DNA from: Rhynochetos jubatus
Lineage: Eukaryota > Chordata > Aves > Eurypygiformes > Rhynochetidae
Direction: 5' to 3'
Length of the DNA stretch: 64,000 nucleotides
Assembly (NCBI GenBank): GCA_027574665.1
Contig: CM050649.1
Location: 63,640,150-63,704,149 of the forward strand
Shown: in pieces, positions 30,301 through 42,300 of the stretch
Numbering within the stretch: position 1 is the stretch's first letter
Layout: each line of letters begins with the position of its first letter
Translations under genes and position numbers: made by a program
Notes under the pieces: generated by a model
Seen by the model: only the letters and a program-made list of their open reading frames with translations
Databases searched by the model: none
Told to the model about the DNA's origin: nothing

Positions 30301-33300
30301 GAGAAAAAAAAAAAAAAGGGGGGGGAGGGAAGTTTGTGACAGTTTGTTGGATGGTCATATAGCCCTTGGCATGCAGCTAGTATTGCATCTGTCAGCCAGG
30401 TGGCATTCAAGCGTAGGTCTGCAGTTATAAAGTTTAATACATTAAACTATGCCACCTGCCTTCTAAGGTATCCTGTTCCTGTCCGAAAGCTCTCAGCCAT
30501 AACCCTATATGCATATGTTTCTTTTAAGCGTTAACAATATTAACCATAGCAACTACGAACAAATATCTACTTCTACTATGACTAGTTCTGCTGTTTTCCT
30601 ATGTTTTCAGTTGCATTTTCTCCTTCTATCACCACTCCTTTTTTAGTTCCATCACTCCTCATAGCTTCTCGATCATTCGAAATTACTTCAAATCCTTCTA
30701 AAACCCTCTCACTCTTTACACTCGGCTCCTTTTGGCAGTAATGTAGGCACATGCAAATACCCAGCCATCTACTCCCCTCGCCAGAACTACTGTTTTAATC
30801 TCAACGGAATACCTGCCTGTTTAGTCTTTCAAAGCTGTGACAGAGCGAAGGGGAGTTATGTAAGCATGTTGTCAGGATACTCTGCATACACGCTGTCCCT
30901 CAGCTGCATCATAGCCTATTTCAACCCTGACATGCAACAGACTGGCAGAAAACATCAGTAAGAGAGTGGGCAGCTCTAGTGACCTCAAAGAGCTCTGCGT
31001 GCGCTCCAGCACTGCTCATACGCAGTCAGTTATGAGATTTCAGCCTCCCCACTATCACAGAGATAGGGCCATCTCATAAGCCTTACAAATACAGGCTGGG
31101 GGACCTGAATGATTTCATGGGGTTATTTGGTCAGTTTTTTTCCTCCTCAACACTCCCCAAATAATAAATTGTGAAAATTAGGTCTACGTCTGAATTACTC
31201 CTAAACAGAGAAGACAATCCAGCTTACCTGTCCTGTTCACGTAAAACAATTTTTAAAAATGCCCTCCCCACACCCCAAAAAACCCAAAAATCAAACAGTA
31301 GAGAGATGACCTGTGGAGCAGAAAACCACTATGTTAACGTGACAATTGAAAGAAAGAAGTATTTCAGAAGTAGCCATAACCATGGGATCAGTTTCTACAG
31401 CCATGTTGAATGGAAGGCAAAACAAAAGCCCTTTCAATTTCCTGAAATTTGCCGGGAGCATCACATGGTCAGGACACGGAAGTTCATTTCAACAGCAACG
31501 TCCTATTTCCACAGAATGCCTTTGGGTGTTTTCCATAGTCTTATGAGAAAACCTCAACAGCTTGCCCTGAAGATCCAGGCAAAGCTCGTCTAACATGGTA
31601 GAAGGTCCCAAGTGTGCATCTCCATTGCCTTTACCTTCCTGTCTGCTCGTCCTGCCTTCCACTTTCCCCATCCTTATTCTTCATTGTCTTGACTTTTCTG
31701 GTCTTTAACTCAAGTTTTTACACAGCACTTCCCTTCAACACCTGCTGCTCAGATCAGCCCTGGTTTGATTGGATCTGGATGCCAATTTACTAGCTATATA
31801 CTCCCTTGGAAGAACAGTAGCGCCTCTGAGCGCGTTAGGCACCTGGGTTTCAAAAATGCACTCACAGGTAACTGGGCTTACGTATAACATTGTTCAACTG
31901 CACACAGCTGTCAGATTTAGTATCAACTGTTACTTGGTCTTCAAAAATAAAAAGTCAAATTATTTCTAGCAGATCAACATGAACTACCCAAAAAACGTAT
32001 CTTTATAGCACTGTTCCACCACTCTTACTGGGCCAAAGAGAGACCCTCATATGCCATTTTGAGCATATTATCACTGAATTTCCTAAGTGCAAGAAGTATC
32101 TTCTTGCACCTAGGAAATAACATTCACATACAAATACGTTTCATATCACAGTATAATGGCAAAATGGTATCTCATGGGGAAGAATGAACGATTATATTCA
32201 AATAAAAGACTTTGAAGACAAAATGTTATTTTTATACTCACTTCTCCCTCCCCTCTCCACTTTCAAGCCTCCCAAATGACTGAACTTCATCTCTGTTTAC
32301 AGCACTGTAGATGATCCTGGCCAGGTTTTCCCCCACCATTCGAATACTTTTGTGGTTGTTCCACTCTGGGGCCTAAATTATTTGGCAAACTTCTCTATGT
32401 TATACTCTAAAAGCAAATTGGCTCTGGGAGACACCAGTTTCTTGCCGCCTACCCCCAACAAGATGCGATGAAAATGCATACTAGGGAGGAGTAGTGGGAA
32501 ATAACATTCAGATGTATGTAAAAGCACTGCTGCCCCTGTTGCTGCCAAAAATGCCCTACTCTCATTTTGGAATCGGGCAATTTAACAGTGGCTGCAAATC
32601 ACAGAGCACAGCCGGGACTGCAACCACGAGCAGTGGCATACTACCAGTTCTCAGTCAAATGTGGAATATGGGACACACTATCTCACTCTGCTTGGATCTG
32701 CATTGCTTTCAGAAAATAAGCTTTAGAAAAACAACTATTTCCAGTTCCCAATAAATGACACTGGATGGACTACGTGCATTAATCAGAGACACCAGCTGTT
32801 AATTTTCCCCATACAGCACTGGGAATGGAGACATATCATCTTCAGAAATGACTTTTTCTTTTGAGAATTCTCCCAACTGAACATACACTAAAAAGATATT
32901 CTGATCAGATAAAATTTATGCAGGAAAAGATGAGAGTTCTTGGCAAGATTTGTTGTTCTAAAAATCTAAATACTACCTTCACAGTAATGGCAGAACACAG
33001 GGAAATAAGAGGCTTTGTGCTCCCCCTCCTGGCTTTGTGGGTAATCTACAATTTTATTCACAGAACACAAAAATTACCTAAAGCTGACACAAACCCGAGG
33101 ACATTTCAGAATTGAAGGCAGCCTGCAAAGTACAGTGTGACAATTTCGGTAATTAGCCATTCACAATAAATATTCCTATCACTTAAAATCTCATGGATTT
33201 TAGAAGCACAAAAAAAAAAAGTGTATTTTTGACTTACTGTTCTCTTTTGGCTGCTTTTGTGGGGGATTTGGGTTTGTTCTTTTGGTTTTGCTCAAAGGGT

Positions 33301-36300
33301 ATAGGCCATTTTGCAATCTAGTACTAGTTCCCCATTCAGTAGCACACAACTGCACACCCAGGGACACACACTGCCACAAAATGGGGAAAAAATGTTCTCT
33401 GTTATTTTGTGCTACATCGGGTTAAAAAAATAAAGCCTGAAATGGGGGAGATTTTTTATTTTTTTTTAATACCACCATAGTCTAACGTTTCTACTCTCAG
33501 GAATTTAAACATTAGGATTCTTTAGAAAAATAAAATAAAATTAGAATCCCACCTACTGTCCCCAGTAAAATAAATAAATAAATAAAATAATAAATAAATA
33601 AATAAATCTTTACCTTATCATACAGCATCCACCCAACGTATTTTAAGTAGCTATCATTTAAAAAAGCATCTGGGTATGTTTTGATCCAGCTGCCAATTTC
33701 TTCAACGCAAGTTGCTCGGATCTCAGGGATCACATCACTGTGAAATTATAAAATTTTAGAATTAATACATTTTAAATGCCTAATATATATTATTTCATTT
33801 GCAATATTTTTTCTGTAATTCCAGAAGCATGAACAAACCAAAATATTAACATCATTTTCATATCAATGCTCTAAGTTAGGCTTCATTCAACAGTCAGGCC
33901 ACTTATAGCTACAAATGTTTCTTACAATAATTACTTTGTTATTCTAGGTGTCTTCTCATTCCCAAAAAAGCACTGCTCTATAGCCAGCAGGAAGAACTTA
34001 AGAAGCATATTTAAGGGAGGTCATTTTGTAAGCCCAAATTCTTTAAAACAGTTTAATTGCTACATTTTCTTTGACACCATCAGTGCCTCTAAGATGTTTA
34101 ACTTGATTCTGGTATCTGGACAATCTGAGTAAGAGTGCCTTGGGAACGCAGATACACATCACCGCTTTATTTTTATTCTTACCAGTAACGTTTTAGAAAG
34201 GTCCCTTTGAAAATAGCACTCATCATGTTCTGTATCTCTAGCAGCTTCTGCTCGTACTGAAATACAAAGAAAACGGAATGTTAATATTGGTCCCACAACT
34301 GACTACACGTTACAAATCTGCATCATTGCACTTACAATACCACCCTGGTGCACATCACTAGCACTTACACGTGGCACCAACGCAATACGAGTGGTCTGTA
34401 CCTACACCAGCATCTGGCCTTTCTGTAGCTATGTCCTGATGAAAGACTTCTCAGATACCAACTGCCAGCCTGGATAACACGGTACAGCACAAGTTTGATA
34501 TAGTGAGTCTTGGGCACGGAAAGATAAAGCAAAGCTATTAAGCGATCTCCACATACAAGCCCAAATTCTCTTTTTAGGCACTTAAACAGATATGGAATAA
34601 AGGAAGACAAGGGAATTTTCATAATGCACCTACTCCACAATAAGCATGTATTTTAGGTGAGCCCTCAAAATGTAGTTTTGAACTTCTGGAAACCTAAGTT
34701 GCTTAAGAACACTCTGTCATCAACAGCATCAGGAAGGGTGACAAGTTTGGTGTTTTCCCCCCAACACACACATTTCCTCTTTTTTGCCCCGTAAGATCAG
34801 ACTTCAGATGGTACTAAAAAACCCTCTATCACCCAAACACTGCTTCCCAAAGAAAAAGGGGTTGTTTCTGTAACAGAGAAGTCCATGGGGACTTTTTACA
34901 AGGGCCTGTAGTGATGGGACAAGGGGTAATGGGTTTAAATTGAAAGTGGGGAGATTTAGATTGGACATCCGGAAGAAATTCTTCACGGAGAGGGTGGTGA
35001 GGCACCGGAACAGGGTGCCCAGAGAAGCTGTGGATGCCCATCCTTGGAAGTGTTCCAGGCCAGGCTGGATGAGGCTCTGAGCAACCTGGTCTAGAGGAGG
35101 GTGTCCCTGCCCATGGCAGGGGGGTTGGAACTGGATGGTCTTTAAGGTCCCTTCCAACCCAAACCAGTCTGTGACACTATGGGCATCCAAAGACCCAAGC
35201 AGAAGTAGCTGATTTTAAGGTCAGGAAAGAAGAAACTGTACTTGATGTTCATACATCAAGTCACCTCCACCCTCAAGCCAATTATGTCTTAGAGTTGCAG
35301 GCCTGTCTCTGGGAGCTGATGAGGAGCTGCTGGCTGAGTAGGGAAGAAATGACAGAAACCAAACAGCAAGAAAGATACAGGTCGTATCTGGAGTTATGAC
35401 CATTTTCACTATGCATTACTTACACAGAGATGGCAGCTATTCTGTGTCCTGCTCCATTCACTGAAATACAGTTCAAGAACTAAGGTTTTGTCCTAAAATT
35501 TGTATAAACATACGCAAAATTGCACTCCCACAATACCAGAGCTACTAATGCAATTACATGTGTGTGCAAATCCGTATTTATGTAGAGATCAAAGGTTAAT
35601 GATGTCAATTTAGAGAAGCAATTAGTAGGACAGATACTGCAAGTTAACAGTACACAGGGCACTTATTACCTTAGTCGCTTTTGTACCACTAATCTAGCGA
35701 GTCACAACTGTTCTGCACCATGCATTAGGTAAACCTCAAAGAACTGCAGTAACCCAAAAGCAAGCTGTTAACAATCCTTCTTTTTACATCTTCACACATC
35801 TCACATACAAGACACCTGCCTAACCTCTTTGCTTTTTCTCTCTAGCTGGTCAAGTCTGTAATTGGTCCTCTTGCCACTTATCCTCCTCTTCTCCACCTCA
35901 TATAATCTTTGAGCATTGTGCTTGTTGACATCAAGGTTCAGATGTATGCTTACAACTGCTGTCAGAAGTTTCAGTGCTAAAAAAAGAAATAAACCAAATG
36001 TGTTTAGCTCAGCTCAGAGATATGTAGCACAAATATATTCACCACTTTACCACAAAAAGGATATGGTTAGCTAAATCTAGTTTATTATCCAAAATATGAA
36101 CACTACTAGATTATAGGAATTTGTTTTCAAACACAGTGTTTATTTTAAAGGAAGACAGTGATCAAAAATGAAAGCGTAGTCATATTACTGGTGATTTACA
36201 ACTTTTGGCCAGAGTTCTAGTCAGAGAAGTAATTTACTGGAGGGCTCTCTTCTTAGATTATGTAACTTTGATTTTTCCTGCAAAAGCATCTAGAGCTGTG

Positions 36301-39300
36301 GATCAGGTAATTTTCAATAAGGAAAAAAAAAAAAACCCACATCAAAACAGTGAAGTTGACCCATAAAAGGATGGGAATCTTAACATTTTACTTGAACTGA
36401 CAAAAATTTTCAGGACCACTAGATGGTTTGCATGCATTTCAAGTGATTTTTTTTGAGCCTTCAAAGCAAACAGTATAATTTAGAACAAATTATACCTTAA
36501 GTGTTCTTTACATGGCAGAGAATATTTACTGGCCTTAGGGGAAAAGAAAAAAAAAAAGTAGTAGCTTTAGTATCGTCACACTGCATGAAACAAAAATGTG
36601 CGACCAGCAAGGTTCTTTTTAGGTACCACAAGAATAGCAGCTCTTCAGAGGAAGCTTTTATAGGCGAAGCATTTAATGTCACCTCATCACATTAATTTGT
36701 GGAAGGAGCAAAGCAACCAAATAGAAAACTGACTGTGAAAATCAGTTACTGGAAAAAAAAAAATCAGAACCCAGCATAATTCTAAAGTTGATCATGTCAG
36801 ACATTAAAGACATTTTCTTTAGAAAGAAAAATGGTCTAGATCCATCATACCTAAAGCACCCAAATTCCATTCAGATAAACATGGAAACAAATTATTTCTA
36901 TTACAGTAACATACACTAGGAGGAAGGCACTGTCAATGCCTAAGAACAACTGCTCCAGTAAAGAGAGCTTTTCATATTTGAGCACTTGTGTTCATACACA
37001 CATCAACAAAACTCACAGCCTACAGCAGGTCTCTGAGCTATTTTACCTGCCAAAGTGCTTGTGTGTCTGAATGCTCTGACCATGGAGTCCCCTAAGCCTG
37101 TAAGCAGCGAGATGACAGCATCCATTAAATAGCTATCATACAGGACGCTGCACTGGCACTGTTGGACAAGCACTGCAATGAATTCACAGAAATTGGCCTT
37201 GAACTTCTTCCAATAGGGTCCTGTTCTGATCAGTGGGTAGTCTTCATTGTCCTGCACAAGACAGAAGAGTCAAGAGAAAACACTAATTAATTTTATTTGT
37301 GCACGCCATTTACATCTCTCCCACTGAACATCAGAGAGTTTTGCTGACAGAATCACCCCAGCCCCCACCTAATTTTGTTAACTGTTATTACTCCGAAGTA
37401 GGGACATACAACTAGGTTACAAGCAAGCACAGATACAACCTTGCCTCATTAGCACTGCACTGCCATGACAGCTCACATCTGAAAGCAGTGTAGGTGAGGT
37501 AGCTTGAAGGACAGGCAGGAGTCTGCATATAAACCCACAGCACATTAAATAACTTTCTCTGGTATAAACCACAAGCACTCCTAGCCTCTTCTACTTCCTC
37601 ACAGGTAGTAGTGGTGCTTCCCCATCCTTCCTGTAACTGCAAGTGCATGGTAAAATCCAGGATGAAACTGGAGTGACTGAAAAAGAACAGCTACTCTGTT
37701 AAATTGCTTTTCAGTGGCATCAGTTTCCCAAGATGGTTCAGCATGTAATTAGCCATTTGTGTCTCAAACAAAATACCTGACATTAGGGAAGTTAAAAATC
37801 AACAACTGTGGTGTGGGGCAGGAGGGGAGCATTTTCCTCAGCAGCACTTCCAGCTTAAGGAGTTTATCAGGCTGCAGCTTAATGACAGATACGGAGTCAC
37901 TCACCCATACCACCAGCACCTACATCTCTGAAAACCTCCACAGAAGAAGTAGGCAATACCTTTGACATTATGCAAAAAACAAGTTACAATAAAGTCACAA
38001 GAGTGTTCATGGTCCAGTTGGTACTGCCAGGGAGAAAGCAGACAGATGGTTCAAATGTCTTCTCACAGAAAATGGGGTCCCTCATGTGAAAAGCACACTA
38101 GGAAGACTTTGTAGATGCCAACCTCAGGCAGTGTGAACATTTATTTCATGTGCACCTCACAGATCCCAGGAATGGCTCTGAATATTAATTTGCATCCTGA
38201 CAGTTTCCAGGTGTGAGTGCAGCCAGGGAATTCCACAACTTCACTCGCTGTGGAAAACATCATCCTGAAGGCAGGCCACTACTCTGCCGGTCCCTCAACT
38301 GGTCAAACACGACTTACTCTGATCTGCAGCTTCAAACCCAGAAAAACCTCCTCTGCTTAGAGTGCACTTCATGGTCTTCCTTTAGAACTTTGTTTCCAAA
38401 CCACAGGACCCACTGTTTTCTCAAAAAATAAACACAAAACACAGACAGATCTCACGGATGTCCTCACGCCGAAGCACATTGGGAATTTGGAACGAGTTCC
38501 TGACCAGGTTGCCAGAGTCAGTTCAGAGCCTAAAAGCAATAGCAAGGGCCCAGAGAGCAAGGGAAGTTGCCAGCAGGCACCATTAAATGCTCCTTGATCC
38601 TGACGCAGACAGCAGAAAGAACCCACAACTTCAGGAGATACCTACTTGATCACAGCAGCTTACTCCTCAATCTGAAAAGCAGCACACATACGGGAAGACA
38701 CCTCACTTAAGAGCATTTCTACTGTCCGTGTATATCATACTGGGACACTGTTTAATGGCAATATGCATACTGTAAATATACAGACAGCACAATGGGCACA
38801 CCACCTAAATTTAGATCCCTAACCTGGGATTCCCCTACATTTCCTCCATACCCAGTAGAGATAAGCAACTCTGCTTCCAGAAATCAAGATTCTTCCAGAG
38901 AACCATTCCAACCACTCAACTGGAAGTGCTACATTACAGTTGCAGAGAACCACAAAAGAACCTTACCGTGTCCACTGGCCAGGTAACTGTCAGGATCCAA
39001 GGATAGGCCATGAATTTCTTGCAGTGCAAGCCAGTTGCCTGCAATGCATGAGACAAAATTTTAAAAGATTTTCAACGAAATGGCACAGTTAATTCATGAA
39101 AACATCAAAAACCATGTATCGTATTTAAAAGGCTATTAAGACAATTTGTATTAAACCTGGCTCATACAATCCAACATATTAAACAAAATCTAATCCCTTC
39201 TCATCTCATTATAAATTTTAAAAACAAGTCATCCCTTCTTGTAGCAAGAAAACACAGGTTTTATATAGATATGTGTTTTTCTTCTATCATTGGTTAAAAA

Positions 39301-42300
39301 AAAAATAAGCAAACTATACAAGGTATGATCCTCATTATTAATTCTATGATAGACTTGCTGGGGAGGCATGTGTCTATGCCTTTCCAACATGTAGTAATGA
39401 AGCACTGTAAAACATCTAAGCTCTAGAAAGTCTCTGAGCTTTTCAAATTACAGAGAAATATTTTCAGTACTAGCGTGGCTTGATTCAGAGATGTTTCCTC
39501 AACTCTGCAATTATTCCAAGACAAAAAGCATGAAGTCTACAGTTCTTTCTAAGGCTCACTGAAGCACAAGTTCATCTGGTGGTAGTTATGCATGAAACTT
39601 AACCCTTCCATTGCTAAACATGTCAGCAACAAAATGGGAGAGGGAAGGAAATCTACAAAAGAACAAAGAACTGATGCAAGAAACAAAATGTCAGATCCAG
39701 GAAGAAAAGCATAAGAAAGAAACAGAATAGTTTAAGAAAGAGGGAAAACAAAAATCATTGGTCCCAAAACCAAGTCTGTCCCTCCACTGAGGAGTACCAA
39801 GGCCCACGAAAGAGGAACTAAATGCCTCTGAATTACTACATTAAGCCATTTTCTGCTTCCAGCACCAGTACAAGTTTTCACAGAATCACAAGGACTGAAA
39901 CTGGGAGGGACTCTGAGATCAATCTAATCCAGCCCCATCTGCTCAGCCACAGCAGGCTGCCCAGTGTTGTGTGTGACCAGCACTCTCTGCTCCCAACTCC
40001 TGGCAAGGTGGTTAGCGTAATTAACGCTATCTTATGAGGCAAGCAGTTGTTCTCTGTGACTGAGCAGATAGTGTATTCATTCCTTTTCCTTCATTATCAG
40101 GCCCTGAAGGTCCTGTGAACCAAGCAGAGAAGCCACACAGGTTTCTTTGTCCCCTCGCTATCAGCCTCAAGATTTCTTGTGCACCAAGCTGACTACTCCC
40201 TTCCTTACCAGCCTTGAAGGTCCCAGGCACCCAGCCAACAAGGTGCTGGTGATGACCTCGTCACACAACAGGGACGTGTAACAGCACTCAGAGCACTGTC
40301 CATAAAATCAAGTAGTTACAAGGCCTGGGAGGGGAACCTGGACAGGAGCTGCAGCTGGACAGTGAGACCCATGACCTCCCAATGGCCAGCGATGCCTCCA
40401 CCATCCTCTACTTCCTCCAAGGATTGAGTGAGTGACTTGTATTCCTTTATATGATTTTCAAGTCTAGGTGAGGATTGTTATATTGATACACCAAACCATG
40501 ATTTGACCCGGCCTGCAGAGGGTCCAGGTTATTAGAAATCATAAGTGAAGTTGTATTCTAAATTCCATATTACACTACTTATGGACTGTACTGTACTGAT
40601 TCTGCCTGTAGAAACCATGCCATTTGAATAATAAATTCTGTGCCAAATTAAACAGAATTTAAGAAAATAAAGCCTTAATTGTAACTATGATCACAGAATC
40701 ATAGAATAGTTTGGGTTGGAAGGAACATTAAAGACCATCCAGTTCCAACCCCCCTGCCATGGGCAGGGACACCCTCCACTAGACCAGGTTGCTCAGAGCC
40801 TCATCCAGCCTGGCCTGGAACACTTCCAGGGATGGGGCACCCACAGCTTCTCCGGGCAACCTGGTCCAGTGCCTCACCACCCTCTCTGGGAAGAATTTCT
40901 TCCTGATATCCAATCTAAATCTCCCCACTTTCAACTTAAACCCGTTACCCCTTGTCCTGTCACTACAGGCCCATCTAAAAAGCCCCCCACCAGCTTCCTT
41001 GTAGGCCCCTTCAGGTACTGGCAGGCTGCAATAAGGTCTCCCTGAAGCCTTCTCTTCTCCAGGCTGAACAAGCCCAATTCTCTCAGCCTTTCTTCATAAC
41101 AGACCTGGCTCTAGCCCTCTGAGCCTCTTTATGGCCTCCTCTGGACTCGTTCCAACTGGTCGATATCCTTCTGATGTTGGGGGCCCCACAGCTGGAGGCA
41201 GTACCCCAGGTGGGGTCTCATGAGAGCAGAGTAGAGGGGGAGAATCCCCTCCCTCGACCTGCTGGCCACACTTCTCCTGATACAGCCCAGAATACAGTTG
41301 GCTTTTCGGGCTGCCAGCACACACTGCCGGCTCATGTCCAGCTTTTCCACCACCAGTACCCCCAAGTCCTTCTCCTCAGAGCTGCTCTCTATCCATTCTC
41401 CACCCAGCCTGTACTTGTGCTTGGATTGCCCCGACCCAGGTGCAGGACCTTGCACTTGGCCCTGTTGAACTCCATGAGGTTGGCAGAGGCCCACCTCTCC
41501 AGCCTGTCAAGGTCCCTCTGGATGGCATCCCTTCCCTCCAGTGTATCGATTGCACCACACAGCTTGCTGTCGTCAGCAAACTTGCTGAGGGTGCACTCGA
41601 TGCCATCGTCCGTGTCATTGACGAAGATGTTATACAGGACCGGTCCCAACACTGACCCCTGAGGAACATCGCTCATCACTGCTCTCCACCCAGACATCGA
41701 GCCGTTGACCACAACCCTCTGAGCGTGACCATCCAGCCAGTTCTTTATCCATTGAGCGGTCCATCCACCAAATCCATGCCTCTCCAGTTTAGAGACAAGG
41801 ATGTCATGCGGGACAGTATCGAAGGCTTTGCACAAGTCCAGGTAGATGACAGCAGTTGCCCAACCTCTATCCACCAAGGTCATGACCCCATCGTAGAAGG
41901 CCACCATATTCGTCAGGCATGATCATGAAGCCATGTTGGCTGTCACCAATCACCTCCTCATTCTCCATGTGCCTTAGCATGATTTCCAGAAGGATATGCT
42001 CCATGATCTTGCCAGGCACAGAGGTGAGACTCACTGGCCTGTAGTTTCCTGGGTCCTCTTTTTTCCCCCCTTACTTTTCTTTTCTAGCACGCAGAGTACA
42101 GCTATTAAGGCAACTGTAAAACCCTCCTTTTTGCTCAGCAGGACAGGTGAAAAGGTTACAGAGCTGTAACATGTCCAGTCTGATGATAACAATAATCATA
42201 TCTTTGTACCTCCCCGAGTGCCTACCCTATCCTGAGTGCCATTCAGGGCTAATTTAGTTGAGAAAGAAGCGTCAGATTACTAATTCATATGGCCAGACAC

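Larger units (their letters stand above)
22349..33881. repeat. Right copy of the 11.5 kb duplicated block
   Basis: It begins exactly after the N gap with the sequence found at 10880, and runs into unique sequence after 33881 (ctaagttaggc then ttcattc). It is 77 bp longer than the left copy because of one patch near 26.7-26.8 kb. Confidence 0.97.

Noticed and set aside
10880..33881. Reading the 11.5 kb block as a genuine novel domain duplication of a cohesin subunit
   Set aside because: Both copy boundaries coincide with the N gap, and the copies are almost identical even in microsatellites, which fits contig overlap better than biology.
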